Positions 18,333 to 27,633 of a stretch of 41,222 bases of DNA are shown here, piece after piece (the first letter of the stretch is position 1; each line of letters opens with the position of its first letter). The notes below the pieces were generated by a model. It did not search any database. It worked only from the letters and a program-made list of their open reading frames with translations, and was not told the origin of the DNA. The stretch lies in contig CANFRV010000031.1 in assembly GCA_947449575.1 (NCBI GenBank), positions 1 through 41,222 on the forward strand, written 5' to 3'. Origin of the DNA: Flavobacteriales bacterium. GTDB taxonomy: Bacteria > Bacteroidota > Bacteroidia > Flavobacteriales_D > Crocinitomicaceae. A program made the position numbers and the translations under genes.

Positions 18333-18896
18333 TTAATCATCCGTATCTAAATCGAACTCTCTTAATAAAATTACTATTTCACTCATTATTTGCGCTTTTT
18401 GAACATCTGCTTGAAGTGGAGCTTCCATATATTCTTTTAAGTGCAATTGACATTCTAAAATATGGTGTTCTTCAAATGGGCCGTCCAAATTTTCAAGAAT
18501 AGTAAGACATTCCAAGGCTTCCATAAAATTTCCTTCACACGCAATTTCAACAAACTCTGCAATGTATCCAGAATAATCTACTTTACAATTCCATATTGTT
18601 GACAAAACGTGTTGTCTTTGATTTAAATATTTTTCATCCTTTAAAATTGTAATAATTTCTTCGGCAGCATTTGTAACTTTTAAATCACCTAAAAAAGTCA
18701 GCACTTCAGCTTGTATTTGAGGTGAAATATTAGTCGTTAAAAGTTCAACAATCGGTCTAATTACGGTTATATTACCATTTACCTGAAGAGATTTTAAAGC
18801 ACTTGAAATTTTCGTGTCAACTCCACTATTCAATTCCTGCAACAGTTGTTCAACCTTTTGATTTTGCTGCTTTTCATTATTTTCTAATTCACTCAC
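18333..18896 (-). CDS. HEAT-like helical repeat protein, conserved hypothetical
   Basis: A 187-residue cytoplasmic, acidic, all-helical protein. Repeating units such as VIRPIVELLTTNISPQIQAE and VLTFLGDLKVTNAAEEIITI look like HEAT repeats, which usually serve as protein-binding scaffolds. There is no signal peptide or catalytic motif. The initiator is GTG (18894-18896), since no ATG lies near the N-terminus. It stands apart from its neighbours; its function is unknown to me. Confidence 0.7.
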   Translation of the reverse strand: MSELENNEKQQNQKVEQLLQELNSGVDTKISSALKSLQVNGNITVIRPIVELLTTNISPQIQAEVLTFLGDLKVTNAAEEIITILKDEKYLNQRQHVLSTIWNCKVDYSGYIAEFVEIACEGNFMEALECLTILENLDGPFEEHHILECQLHLKEYMEAPLQADVQKAQIMSEIVILLREFDLDTDD

Positions 18897-19178
18897 CTTT
18901 CAAAAATTTTCCGTAAAAATACACGTTTTATTTAGAAATAAATTGAAAACACTAATTTTCCGGCCTCCCAGATGTATCTTCAACGCTTGTGATAACTTCT
19001 AAACATTTCAAGAAAATACTTTTCCCTGACTATTTCAAGGGATAACCATTACAAAGTGTAACATATGTCTATTTAGCTACTAAAATCAAAACGAACCTAA
19101 AAATAATTCAAATAATTATCTCAGAAAGTTAGGTAATATATTAAGTGATTTATACATTTACCGAATATGCTATGCACT

Positions 19179-22007
19179 ATGAGAAATTTTTATTGTATTA
19201 TTTTATGCCTCTCACTATCACCTAGTTTCATTGCTCAATTATACATAAATGAATACTCTTGCTCCAATATGGCAGGTCCTACGGATGCTTTTGGAGAAAA
19301 CGAAGATTGGATTGAAATTTATAATGCGGGAGGAACAGCCATTGATTTAACGGGTTATTTTTTATCCAATAAAGCGTCAAATCTGACTAAATGGCAAATT
19401 CCAAGTGGTTCTATTGCTGCTAACAGTTTTAAAATGGTTTTTTGCTCAGGGAGAAACACAGTTAGTGGTGCTCAATTACATCCCAATTTTACATTAACAC
19501 AAACAAAAGGCGATTGGATTATTCTTTCAAACAACCTAAGTGTGGTGCAAGATTCTTTTAAAATCGTTCATTTAACAAAAGCAAATCATTCTATAGGCAG
19601 AGCCACCAATGGATCAGCAACTTTTAAACTTTTTATGACGCCTACCCCCAACGCCAACAACTCGGGGGGGATTAATTTTTATACCACAAAACCAGTGATG
19701 AGCTTGCAAGCAGGTTTTTACACAGGAACCCAAACCGTCACAATTTCTTGTGCAGATGCAGGTTCAACTATTAGGTATACTACTAATGGCTCCAATGTGA
19801 CGGCTACATCAACTTTATATAGTGGCCCCATCTCCATTACTTCAACAAAAGTAGTAAGAGCGGTTGCCTTTAGCGCAAATCAGCCAAGTATAGGCGAAAC
19901 TAACACGTATTTTATTGGAGTAACTCATTCAATCCCTGTTGTATCTGTCTGCAGTGCTGAAGTGTTTGATTTAATTGCTAATGGAAATGGTTGGGGTCCA
20001 AATCAGGTTGGGGCATTTGAGCTATTTGAGCAAGATCAAACATTTATAGATGAAGGTGAAGGTGATTTTAATAAACATGGGAATGATTCATGGGCATATG
20101 ATCAACGAGGTTTTGACTTCATTATGAGGGACCAATTTGGACAGAATAATGAAATTGATCATTTCATTTTTCCTGAACGAACGAGACATAAATTTCAGAA
20201 ATTAATCTTAAAACCAGCAGCGAATGATAATTATTCTTTCGAAACGGGAGGAGCTCATATTCGTGATGCCTATGTTCACACCTTAAGTGATAGAGCAAAT
20301 TTAAAATTAGATGAAAGAACTTGGAGACCTTGTATTTTGTATTTAAACGGTCAGTATTGGGGAGTGTATGAAATTCGTGAAAAAGCAAATGATGCGGATT
20401 ACACTAAATATTACTTTGGTCAAAATAAATTTAATTTAGAATACTTAATGACATGGGGTGGAACTTGGGAAGAGTATGGAGCACCAAACGCAATTCCTGA
20501 TTGGGATAATTTAGTAAGCTATATAACCTCCAACAACATGGGGGTTGCTGCTAATTTTAACTATGTTGACAGTCAATTGAGTTGGCATTCATTAATAGAT
20601 TACTTTGTGCTTAATTCATATGTCGTAACACAAGATTGGTTAAATTGGAATACGGCGTGGTATAAAGGTATGGATCCAACAGGGCAAAATAAAAAATGGA
20701 ATTATACCCTGTGGGACATGGATGCAACATTTGGACATTATATTAACTACACAGGCATTCCTGACAACTCTCCTTCAGCTGATCCTTGTAATGTCGAAAA
20801 TTTATCGGATCCAGGCGGGGAAGGACATACTGTTATTTTAAAAAAATTAATTGCTGAAAACCCCGTAGTAAAACAATATTACATTGCCCGCTATGCCGAT
20901 TTACTGAATACGTATTTAAATTGTGATTATATGATTCCTTTATTGGACAGTATGATCAATGAAATTGACCCCGAAATGCAAGGCCAAATTACAAGATGGG
21001 GAGGAACATATGCAGGATGGCAAGCAAATGTGCAAGCTTTAAAAACCTATATTAATACACGATGCATTGCCCTTCAGACTGGATTGGTAGATTGCTATGA
21101 TTTAACAGGACCATTTGCTGTTACATTTGATGTTTCGCCTCCCCTATCAGGAACTATTAAAGTTAATTCAACGATTTCGCCTACGTATCCCTGGTTAACA
21201 AATTACTACGGAGGTATTGAAACATTATTAATAGCATCTCCATTGCCTGGCTATGTTTTCAGTCATTGGGAATATACCACTACGCCAATGAATTTAGGCG
21301 ATTTTGAAGATACTAATGGCATTAATATTGTTGGTGCAGAAAACATTACGGCGATTTTTGTAATTGATAGTGGCGATTTAGATGGTGACGGATTATTAAA
21401 TGACGAGGAAACAACAGGAATAGATGATCCGTCAACTCCTGCTGTCCCAGTTGGTACTTCTGATCCTGCTAACTCATGTGATCCATTTACAGCAGGCCCA
21501 ACTTGTGACCCAGATGGAGATGGTCTTTCCAATGCAGATGAGGCAACAAATGGAACGGATCCTGCTAATCCAGATTCAGATAGTGATGGTTTGTCTGACA
21601 ATGAAGAAGTGACAGGAGTCGATGATCTGTCAACAACACTTGTAGCTTCAGTATCCACAAATCCGAACGATCATTGTGATCCATTTGATACTACACCAGA
21701 ATGTATTGCTCCTCCAATTCCTCCTGTGACTCACGGGATAAATATTCCTACTGGTTTTTCACCAAATGGCGATGGAAAAAATGATTTATTAAAATTAATT
21801 GTCGGATCTGATGTAGAATTTTTCATTCTTTCAATTTTTGACCGATGGGGAAATCGAATAATTCAATCCAGTGATCCCCAATTAGCTTGGAATGGAACAT
21901 ATAAGGATTCGCCAGTTAATGCAGGAGCATATGCGTATATGTTGGAAATTACTTACATAGATGGCGCAACAGAAATAAAATCTGGAAATATTACCGTAAT
22001 TCGATAA
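19179..22007 (+). CDS. T9SS-exported CotH-like kinase with lamin-tail and CHU_C domains
   Basis: A large modular secreted protein. After a signal peptide (MRNFYCIILCLSLSPSFIAQ) come a lamin-tail domain (INEYSCSN...NEDWIEIYN), a chitobiase-like beta sandwich (GSTIRYTTNGSNVTA), and a CotH atypical-kinase domain. The kinase region contains YWGVYEIREKAN and WNYTLWDMDATFG, whose Asp-Met-Asp is the expected metal-binding motif. An InlB-like repeat, DxDGDG calcium-binding repeats and a gliding-motility C-terminal domain (IPTGFSPNGDGKND to the end) follow. That last domain is the type B signal for type IX secretion. I chose the ATG at 19179; 19167 adds four residues. The substrate is unknown; spore CotH phosphorylates coat proteins. 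Confidence 0.9.
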   Translation: MRNFYCIILCLSLSPSFIAQLYINEYSCSNMAGPTDAFGENEDWIEIYNAGGTAIDLTGYFLSNKASNLTKWQIPSGSIAANSFKMVFCSGRNTVSGAQLHPNFTLTQTKGDWIILSNNLSVVQDSFKIVHLTKANHSIGRATNGSATFKLFMTPTPNANNSGGINFYTTKPVMSLQAGFYTGTQTVTISCADAGSTIRYTTNGSNVTATSTLYSGPISITSTKVVRAVAFSANQPSIGETNTYFIGVTHSIPVVSVCSAEVFDLIANGNGWGPNQVGAFELFEQDQTFIDEGEGDFNKHGNDSWAYDQRGFDFIMRDQFGQNNEIDHFIFPERTRHKFQKLILKPAANDNYSFETGGAHIRDAYVHTLSDRANLKLDERTWRPCILYLNGQYWGVYEIREKANDADYTKYYFGQNKFNLEYLMTWGGTWEEYGAPNAIPDWDNLVSYITSNNMGVAANFNYVDSQLSWHSLIDYFVLNSYVVTQDWLNWNTAWYKGMDPTGQNKKWNYTLWDMDATFGHYINYTGIPDNSPSADPCNVENLSDPGGEGHTVILKKLIAENPVVKQYYIARYADLLNTYLNCDYMIPLLDSMINEIDPEMQGQITRWGGTYAGWQANVQALKTYINTRCIALQTGLVDCYDLTGPFAVTFDVSPPLSGTIKVNSTISPTYPWLTNYYGGIETLLIASPLPGYVFSHWEYTTTPMNLGDFEDTNGINIVGAENITAIFVIDSGDLDGDGLLNDEETTGIDDPSTPAVPVGTSDPANSCDPFTAGPTCDPDGDGLSNADEATNGTDPANPDSDSDGLSDNEEVTGVDDLSTTLVASVSTNPNDHCDPFDTTPECIAPPIPPVTHGINIPTGFSPNGDGKNDLLKLIVGSDVEFFILSIFDRWGNRIIQSSDPQLAWNGTYKDSPVNAGAYAYMLEITYIDGATEIKSGNITVIR

Positions 22008-22009
22008 AT

Positions 22010-23044
22010 TTGAAGAACTCTTTTTTCATAGTATTTGTCCTTCAAGTCATTTTTATAAATGCTCAGGATCTCCATTTTTCGCAAACAGCTCAGACACCCT
22101 TATTAATTAATCCAGCGTCTGCTGGCGTTTTTGAAGGATGGCAAAGAGTGATCATAAATCAAAGGACTCAATGGCTAGGTGCAACAACGAGCTTTATGAC
22201 AACTTCATTCGCAGGTGATGTTACCTTATTTAAAAAGGAAAGAGGTAATAAAAGTTACCTTGGATTAGGAGCGATTTTTAATACAGATGTTGGCGGAGAT
22301 GGACGATTTGGTAGTCAATCTGGTACACTTTCATTGAGTGGAATTCTTCCAATAGCCAAAAGTGCTCATACGCTTTCGGTAGGTTTATTGGGAGGATTTG
22401 GCAGCAGAAAAGGAGATATTTCTAAACTAAGTTTTGAAAACCAATGGAATAGTTCCTCGTACGCTTTTGATCCTACTTTACTTTCAGGAGAAAGCGCAAA
22501 CCTCAATAACTTTAGCTATTTAGATGTTGGAACGGGCGTGTATTATCTCTACAATCCAGGTAAATCAACTTTTGCTAGAAACAATGAACTTAAATTTCAA
22601 TTTGGTGCTTCTGTCTATCATCTAAACGAACCATTTTTGAAATACACGAATGGAACAGATGATCGGTTGCACAAAAAAATGGTGATACACTCTGGAATGG
22701 TGAAAGATATTGTTGGTTCTAATGTATCTATTGATGGAAGTATTGTGCAATTTATCCAAGGAGGACATTATGCAACAATTCTAGGAAGTATGATCCGCTA
22801 TCGTTTTCAAGAAGGAACAAAACTTACTGGATTTTCACAAAATGCTTACTTCGGCTTTGGATTATATATGCGCGTCAAAGATGCTATTATCCCTTCTATT
22901 CTTGTAGATTATAAAGGCTTAAAATTTGGGGTTTCGTATGATGTAACCATATCCAACCTAAAAAGAGCTTATGGAGGAGGTTCAGTAGAATTTTCATTGT
23001 CTTTTTCAAATTTGAACAAAGGGTTATTCAAATCCGCTCGCTAA
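22010..23044 (+). CDS. PorP/SprF-family outer-membrane protein
   Basis: A 344-residue beta-barrel-like protein with a signal peptide ending in INAQ, followed by DLHFSQTAQTPLLINPASAG, the hallmark start of PorP/SprF proteins. These assist export or surface attachment of partner proteins carrying type B (CHU_C) sorting domains. The partner is presumably the CotH-like protein, whose stop is only 2 bases upstream. Initiation appears to be at TTG (22010), since no ATG precedes the signal peptide; tight coupling to the upstream gene may compensate. The C-terminus ends in a strand-rich segment, as expected for a barrel. Confidence 0.9.
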   Translation: MKNSFFIVFVLQVIFINAQDLHFSQTAQTPLLINPASAGVFEGWQRVIINQRTQWLGATTSFMTTSFAGDVTLFKKERGNKSYLGLGAIFNTDVGGDGRFGSQSGTLSLSGILPIAKSAHTLSVGLLGGFGSRKGDISKLSFENQWNSSSYAFDPTLLSGESANLNNFSYLDVGTGVYYLYNPGKSTFARNNELKFQFGASVYHLNEPFLKYTNGTDDRLHKKMVIHSGMVKDIVGSNVSIDGSIVQFIQGGHYATILGSMIRYRFQEGTKLTGFSQNAYFGFGLYMRVKDAIIPSILVDYKGLKFGVSYDVTISNLKRAYGGGSVEFSLSFSNLNKGLFKSAR

Positions 23045-23415
23045 AATTTGAGATTAGATCCTACAGATTTAACCAAACCTGATCATCGATTAAAGTCTTT
23101 AATAATATCAATTCTCGCCTAAAAAAATGAAACGATGACACAATTACGTTCCTTTTAAATCAAGCTCTTTAGAATTTTACATTAAGGTGAAAAATTGTAT
23201 TTAAAATGACATCCTCACTGAGTTTAAAAGTATTTCAAGGTATTAGTATTGAAACCTAAACAAACATCGAATAAGATTTTTAAACCCTATAAATTAGTCT
23301 ACAATAACTGTTTATATGTTTTAACAATGGAATTAGAGATTATTAACATTAAATTCGTGATATTAAATTGTTGTATTATTAATCATTTAATTTATTTTTG
23401 TCTTAAAATCAAAAT
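23045..23415. other. Intergenic region of 371 bases
   Basis: AT-rich, with no recognisable gene. A 63-codon open frame at 23249-23440 lacks protein-like composition and overlaps the next gene. AACCTGATCATCGATTA (23079-23095) vaguely resembles the AACCTGAG repeat family but is too diverged to count. A well-formed promoter occupies the right end. Confidence 0.5.
23371..23400 (+). promoter_or_regulatory. Bacteroidota-type promoter for the 23416 gene pair
   Basis: TTG (23371-23373) and TATTTTTG (23393-23400) are separated by 19 bases, matching the -33/-7 consensus TTG and TAnnTTTG. Transcription would start near 23407, only about 9 bases before the ATG, so the mRNA would be almost leaderless. 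Confidence 0.65.
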
Positions 23416-23703
23416 ATGGAAACCAGCAGGTTTGAATTAATAGAAAAAGAATTAGTGCCATCATATCATTTTCCCGAAAGTGAAGTTTTGGTAAATTCTG
23501 ATGAAAAAAAATTACTTAAGAGAGAGTTAGATCGCGCAATTTCTTTAGGGAACGTTGAGCATTTAAAAGTGAAAATTTTTTTCGCTGATGATAAAGGAGA
23601 TAAAATCGTGAATACAACTATTTGGGCGATTACGGATAATGCAATACTTTTGAAAAAAAATGTGGTTATTCCAATAAGAAGAATTATTAAATTAGAAATA
23701 TAA
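23416..23703 (+). CDS. Small conserved hypothetical protein
   Basis: A 95-residue soluble protein with no signal peptide. The N-terminal half is charged and helical (SDEKKLLKRELDRAISLGNV). The C-terminal half is predicted as beta strands: VKIFFADDKGDKIVNTTIW, ITDNAILLKKNVVIPIRRI. The second half looks like a small beta barrel (SH3-like) that could bind nucleic acid or protein, but this is only an impression. It is transcribed from its own promoter and is followed after 10 bases by the Asp-tailed gene, so the two probably work together. I do not recognise a named family. Confidence 0.7.
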   Translation: METSRFELIEKELVPSYHFPESEVLVNSDEKKLLKRELDRAISLGNVEHLKVKIFFADDKGDKIVNTTIWAITDNAILLKKNVVIPIRRIIKLEI

Positions 23704-23713
23704 AATAAAAAGC

Positions 23714-24061
23714 ATGTCTAAAAAACGAGCTATTGTTAGTTATGAAAAGCTAACTATTGAACAAAAAAAAGAATTATTGAAAAGTTTTCCGGAGGGATAT
23801 GGTTCTTCACTTACACTTATTAAAACCCCGGCTGGAGAAACCCTTGAAGCTTTAATTTGGGAAACAGAAGAAATAATTTATCTTGTTAAAGTCAACAAAA
23901 CAATTACAAAAGCATTGGATGACGATGACGATGATGACGATGATGATTTGGAAGAGGATATCTTAAAGCCTGACGACTTAGAAGAAGATGATGACGATGA
24001 TGATGATGATGACGTTTCGAAAGAAGAGGATGTCGAAGATGAAGATGAAGACGAAGATTAA
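23714..24061 (+). CDS. Small protein with a poly-Asp/Glu C-terminal tail
   Basis: A 115-residue protein. Residues 1-67 are an ordinary folded segment (KRAIVSYEKLTIEQKKELLK, then TPAGETLEALIWETEEIIYL). From residue 69 the chain is nearly all Asp and Glu, including runs of ten and nine Asp. Such tails are disordered and often mimic nucleic acid or bind basic proteins or calcium. The tail is encoded by GAT/GAC repeats that could slip during replication. It probably shares a transcript with the 95-residue gene upstream and ends at a strong terminator. Its function is unknown; similar acidic-tailed small proteins occur in Bacteroidota as far as I recall. Confidence 0.72.
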   Translation: MSKKRAIVSYEKLTIEQKKELLKSFPEGYGSSLTLIKTPAGETLEALIWETEEIIYLVKVNKTITKALDDDDDDDDDDLEEDILKPDDLEEDDDDDDDDDVSKEEDVEDEDEDED

Positions 24062-24078
24062 AATTTAATATAGGTTCT

Positions 24079-24108
24079 AAAAAGGCTTCCAAATTTGGAA
24101 GCCTTTTT
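24079..24108. terminator. Bidirectional terminator (perfect 30-base palindrome)
   Basis: AAAAAGGCTTCCAAA is followed directly by its exact complement, giving a GC-containing stem flanked by A-runs and T-runs on both strands. It lies between the convergent 23714 gene and lepA, and should end transcription from both sides. Confidence 0.92.
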
Positions 24109-24155
24109 AATAATTCAAATTTATTCAGTGACCTTACAACCACCTCTATAATTTT

Positions 24156-25952
24156 TTAGTCATTCAATTTCAATATTGCCATGAAGGCATCTTGAGGAAT
24201 TTCAACACTACCTACTTGTCGCATTCGTTTCTTTCCTTCTTTTTGTTTTTCCAATAATTTACGTTTACGTGAAATATCACCACCATAACATTTTGCTGTT
24301 ACATCTTTTCGCAACGCTTTTATTGTTTCTCGGGCAATTATTTTCGCTCCGATAGCCGCTTGAATGGGAATCTCAAATTGCTGCCTTGGGATTAATTCCT
24401 TTAACTTTAGACATAGTTTCTTCCCTAATCCATAGGCATTACTTCTATGTACAAGGGCAGATAAAGCATCGATTTGTTCAGCATTTAAAAGCAAATCCAT
24501 TTTAATTAAATCTGATTCTCTGTATCCGATTGGATGATAATCGAAGGAAGCATATCCTCTAGAAACGGATTTCAAACGATCATAAAAATCAAATACAATT
24601 TCGGCTAAAGGCATTTCAAATGATAATTCAACACGATCTTGCGTCAAATAAACTTGATTTTTAATTTCTCCTCTTTTTTCAATACATAAGGTCATTATTT
24701 GACCTACATATTCCGACTTTGTAATGACTTGTGCTTTTATATACGGTTCTTCGATTCGCTCCATACCAGAAGGATCAGGGAGTTCTGAAGGGTTATTTAC
24801 GATAAGTGCAACCGAAGGATTTTTGCGCATGTACGCATAATAAGAAACGTTAGGAACAGTTGTTATAACTGTCATATTGAATTCCCGTTCTAATCGTTCT
24901 TGAATAATTTCCATGTGCAGCATTCCTAAGAACCCACACCTAAAGCCGAAACCAAGTGCAGCTGAAGATTCTGGTTCAAAGACGAGTGAAGAATCATTCA
25001 ATTGCAATTTTTCCATCGAATATCTTAGCTCTTCGTAGTCTTCCGTATCAACAGGATAAACTCCAGCAAATACCATAGGTTTCACATCTTCAAATCCTTT
25101 AATGGATTCTAAACATGGATTCTCAAACAAGGTAATCGTATCTCCCACTTTTACTTCATTCGCCGCTTTAATACCTGAAATAATATAGCCAACATCTCCT
25201 GCCTTGACCTCATTTTTAGGAGCTAAACCCATTTTTAAAATACCGATTTCATCAGCATTGTATGTTTTACCAGTATTAAAAAATTTAATTTTATCCCCTT
25301 TTTTTATCACCCCATTGCGAATTCTATAATACGCAATTATTCCTCTAAATGGATTAAAAACAGAATCGAAAATCATCGCTTGAAGTGGCGCATTTTCATC
25401 CCCTTTCGGAGCAGGCACTCTATTTATGATCGCATCTAATATTAAATCAACTCCCAAACCTGTTTTTCCGGAGGCTTGAATGATGTCTTCCATTTTGCAA
25501 CCTAAAAGTTCAATGATCTGATCTGAAACTTCTTCTGGCATTGCGCCAGGCAAATCCATTTTATTTAAAATAGGAATTATCTCCAAATCATGTTCTATTG
25601 CTAAATATAGATTGGAAATTGTTTGTGCTTCGATACCTTGAGAAGCATCTACAATCAATAATGCTCCTTCACAAGCAGCGATAGAACGAGAAACTTCGTA
25701 TGAAAAATCGACATGACCAGGAGTATCTATTAAATTTAATTTGTACGCTTGGCCGTCGTGTTTATAGTCCATCTGAATGGCATGACTCTTAATTGTAATA
25801 CCTCTTTCACGCTCCAAATCCATGTCATCAAGCGCTTGTGCTTTCATGTCACGATCTGAAATTGTCCCTGTAGTTTGTAATAACCGGTCAGCTAAAGTGC
25901 TTTTTCCGTGGTCAATATGGGCAATAATGCAAAAATTACGAATATTCTTCAT
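24156..25952 (-). CDS. lepA: Elongation factor 4 (LepA) GTPase
   Basis: A 598-residue translational GTPase that back-translocates or remodels stalled ribosomes. GTPase motifs are [14 protein letters not shown] (G1), [11 protein letters not shown] (G2), DTPGHVDF (G3) and NKMDLP (G4). The LepA-specific C-terminal domain ends with [14 protein letters not shown]-like residues ([16 protein letters not shown]). The length is normal. It is monocistronic, with a terminator 48 bases downstream and a possible -7 box 52 bases upstream. Confidence 0.97.
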   Translation of the reverse strand: MKNIRNFCIIAHIDHGKSTLADRLLQTTGTISDRDMKAQALDDMDLERERGITIKSHAIQMDYKHDGQAYKLNLIDTPGHVDFSYEVSRSIAACEGALLIVDASQGIEAQTISNLYLAIEHDLEIIPILNKMDLPGAMPEEVSDQIIELLGCKMEDIIQASGKTGLGVDLILDAIINRVPAPKGDENAPLQAMIFDSVFNPFRGIIAYYRIRNGVIKKGDKIKFFNTGKTYNADEIGILKMGLAPKNEVKAGDVGYIISGIKAANEVKVGDTITLFENPCLESIKGFEDVKPMVFAGVYPVDTEDYEELRYSMEKLQLNDSSLVFEPESSAALGFGFRCGFLGMLHMEIIQERLEREFNMTVITTVPNVSYYAYMRKNPSVALIVNNPSELPDPSGMERIEEPYIKAQVITKSEYVGQIMTLCIEKRGEIKNQVYLTQDRVELSFEMPLAEIVFDFYDRLKSVSRGYASFDYHPIGYRESDLIKMDLLLNAEQIDALSALVHRSNAYGLGKKLCLKLKELIPRQQFEIPIQAAIGAKIIARETIKALRKDVTAKCYGGDISRKRKLLEKQKEGKKRMRQVGSVEIPQDAFMAILKLND

Positions 25953-26003
25953 ATAGTTGAAACAACTGTTGTTAAACCGTCTATAAAAACATCAAACGGA
26001 TTA

Positions 26004-26011
26004 CAAAAATA
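26004..26011 (-). promoter_or_regulatory. candidate lepA -7 box (TATTTTTG)
   Basis: On the minus strand TATTTTTG matches TAnnTTTG, 51 bases before the lepA ATG. There is no well-spaced TTG upstream, so support is partial. Confidence 0.35.
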
Positions 26012-26101
26012 CGCTAAAAAAATGATATTTATACCCCACTGCATTCGCATAATACAGATAAATCGATAATAAAGTGATTTTTTGTTTTTCCTTTATAAAT
26101 C

Positions 26102-26135
26102 AAGAAAGAGAAGGACAGGCATCCTTCTCTTTCTT
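26102..26135. other. Perfect 14-bp hairpin upstream of ftsX
   Basis: AAGAAAGAGAAGGA pairs exactly with TCCTTCTCTTTCTT around the 6-base loop CAGGCA. It lacks a T-run on either strand and has no gene ending next to it, so a simple terminator role is not obvious. It precedes a seven-codon open frame. Confidence 0.6.
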
Positions 26136-26157
26136 CTTACCTAAACCACTACTACTT

Positions 26158-26181
26158 ATGAAAACTTATAAATGGGATTAA
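26158..26181 (+). other. possible leader peptide (7 codons)
   Basis: ATG to TAA would encode MKTYKWD. It is flanked by the strong hairpin at 26102-26135 and a second 8-bp stem (ATTCTTGT with ACAAGAAT) at 26184-26214. A seven-codon frame arises easily by chance; only the placement makes it noteworthy. Confidence 0.2.
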
Positions 26182-26183
26182 TC

Positions 26184-26214
26184 ATTCTTGTTTTTTACTA
26201 AAACGTACAAGAAT
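26184..26214 (+). other. second stem-loop downstream of the mini-ORF
   Basis: ATTCTTGT (26184-26191) and ACAAGAAT (26207-26214) form an 8-bp stem around a 15-base loop, followed by TTT and an A-rich stretch. It is AT-rich and may be a weak terminator of a small transcript. Confidence 0.35.
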
Positions 26215-26476
26215 TTTAAAAATTATATAAAGCAGCTTTAAATTAACATTTTTTTGATTTTATGATCCGAAATCAACGAGCTAAAATTTAAATATTAAAC
26301 TTTATAAATTACACTTAATATTGATTATCAGTTAATTATAATCAAGTTAGAGGAGGTCTAAGTAGAGGGAACTAAAAAGTGAAATAGTCTTAATTTTTAA
26401 AAAATGTTACTTGCCTATCGTTCTTTTTTGATTTTTGATTTTTAACATCAAACTATTATTTCTACTTTCGTGTTCT

Positions 26477-27367
26477 ATGAGTCAAAAAGCAGAGAAATTT
26501 AACAATAGAGGTGTTCGTACTAGTTACGTTTCCACTGTTATTGGCATTTCATTGGTTTTATTCATGATGGGACTAGTAATTGGAGGAATTATAGGGTTGC
26601 GAACGATTCAAAAACAAGCGAAGGAAAGTCTGCAGGTTGATTTATTTTTCAACCCTGATTTAAATGAAGCCGACATTAAGCAGGTTGAGCAAGAGTTAAA
26701 AACCTGGAAAAAATTCAAAGAGGTTTATTTTGTTTCTAAAGAAAGAGCAATTGAGGAGTTTAAAGGAGCTGATCAAGGTAAATTTGCCATCTTAGAAATC
26801 TATGATGGCGAGAACCCATTTCCGCCAACAATCGGATTTAAACCAAAAGCAGAATTTGCAAACAGTGAAGGAATGAAGAAAATTAAAGAAGAGCTGCTTA
26901 AAGCTTTTCCTGATGAAATTGAGGAAGTTAGTTATGAGGAGGCAAGCGTAAATTCAGTCAATCTTGGTTTTAAGCAATTTGTTTTTCTTTTTGGATTAGT
27001 TGCTTTTTTATTAATAATTGTTGCTGTCGCGATGATTAATAATACAATTCGTTTGGCCCTTTATTCGAAGCGATTTACAATTAAAACGATGCAACTAGTG
27101 GGAGCAACTCATTCCCATATTAGAAGGCCCTTTTTGATTCAATCGATTTTGCAAGGGTTTGTTTCTGCAGTTATTGGAATGGCTTTATTAATGACTTTAT
27201 ATTATGCACTAAACAACATACTTGATTCAATTGAAATCAATTATGATATACAAGGTTTATTAATGCTTTTTAGTTCTCTTTTAGCTACAGGAATTATCAT
27301 CACGTTTGTCTCCACTTGGTTTGCATTAAATAAATTTTTACGCATGAAATTGGATGATTTATATTAA
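26477..27367 (+). CDS. ftsX: Cell division protein FtsX (ABC permease-like)
   Basis: A protein of 296 residues from the preferred ATG at 26477. It has one helix near residues 20-42, an extracytoplasmic domain (about 45-165), and three further helices, which is the FtsX topology. The segment ASVNSVNLGFKQFVFLFGLV and the charged KRFTIKTMQLVGATHSHIRR loop are typical. With the ATPase FtsE it transmits signals across the membrane to control peptidoglycan hydrolases at division. A longer frame starts at 26435, but its first 14 residues overlap the promoter-like TACTTTCG (26463-26470). No ftsE is adjacent. It heads the operon ftsX-DUF3098-uppP-truB. Confidence 0.93.
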   Translation: MSQKAEKFNNRGVRTSYVSTVIGISLVLFMMGLVIGGIIGLRTIQKQAKESLQVDLFFNPDLNEADIKQVEQELKTWKKFKEVYFVSKERAIEEFKGADQGKFAILEIYDGENPFPPTIGFKPKAEFANSEGMKKIKEELLKAFPDEIEEVSYEEASVNSVNLGFKQFVFLFGLVAFLLIIVAVAMINNTIRLALYSKRFTIKTMQLVGATHSHIRRPFLIQSILQGFVSAVIGMALLMTLYYALNNILDSIEINYDIQGLLMLFSSLLATGIIITFVSTWFALNKFLRMKLDDLY

Positions 27368-27376
27368 ATAAATAGT

Positions 27377-27628
27377 ATGGAAAATAAAAAACAACTTTTT
27401 GCATTTCAACCTGAAAATTATCGACTATTGCTGATAGGATTAGCGATAAATATTCTTGGTTTTATTCTAATGATTGGTGGAGGGGCTAAATCTGCAAATG
27501 AATTTCGAGCAGATGAATTGTTTAGCCAAGTCAGAATTACTTTGTCTCCCATGCTGATTATTGCAGGATACATTGTTATTTTGTACTCTATTATGCGTAA
27601 GCCAAAAAATAAACAAGAACAAAACTAA
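27377..27628 (+). CDS. DUF3098 small membrane protein
   Basis: An 83-residue protein with two membrane helices (about 17-37 and 54-72). The opening FAFQPENYRLLLIGLAINIL and GFILMIGGGAKS match DUF3098, which is found in Bacteroidota between ftsX and uppP. It begins 9 bases after ftsX and ends 5 bases before uppP, so it is cotranscribed. Its function is undetermined; its conserved position suggests a link to envelope or peptidoglycan synthesis. Confidence 0.88.
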   Translation: MENKKQLFAFQPENYRLLLIGLAINILGFILMIGGGAKSANEFRADELFSQVRITLSPMLIIAGYIVILYSIMRKPKNKQEQN

Positions 27629-27633
27629 TCGTA

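Larger units (their letters stand above)
25953..26476. other. Long intergenic region between lepA and ftsX
   Basis: 524 bases separate the divergent lepA and ftsX. It contains an AACAACTGTTGTT palindrome (25961-25973) in the lepA leader, a candidate lepA -7 box, a strong hairpin (26102-26135), a seven-codon open frame (26158-26181), and a second hairpin (26184-26214). The rest, 26215-26460, is AT-rich with nothing recognisable. Confidence 0.5.

Noticed and set aside
21263-21658. 131-codon Ser-rich frame on the minus strand
   Set aside because: Antisense shadow of the calcium-binding repeat region of the CotH-like gene; no start context or family resemblance.
23249-23440. 63-codon frame before the 23416 gene
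   Set aside because: It runs through the promoter into the next gene in another frame, and the composition is not protein-like.
23904-24143. 79-codon His-rich frame on the minus strand
   Set aside because: The poly-His/Arg sequence is only the antisense of the GAY repeats that encode the poly-Asp tail, and it crosses the terminator.
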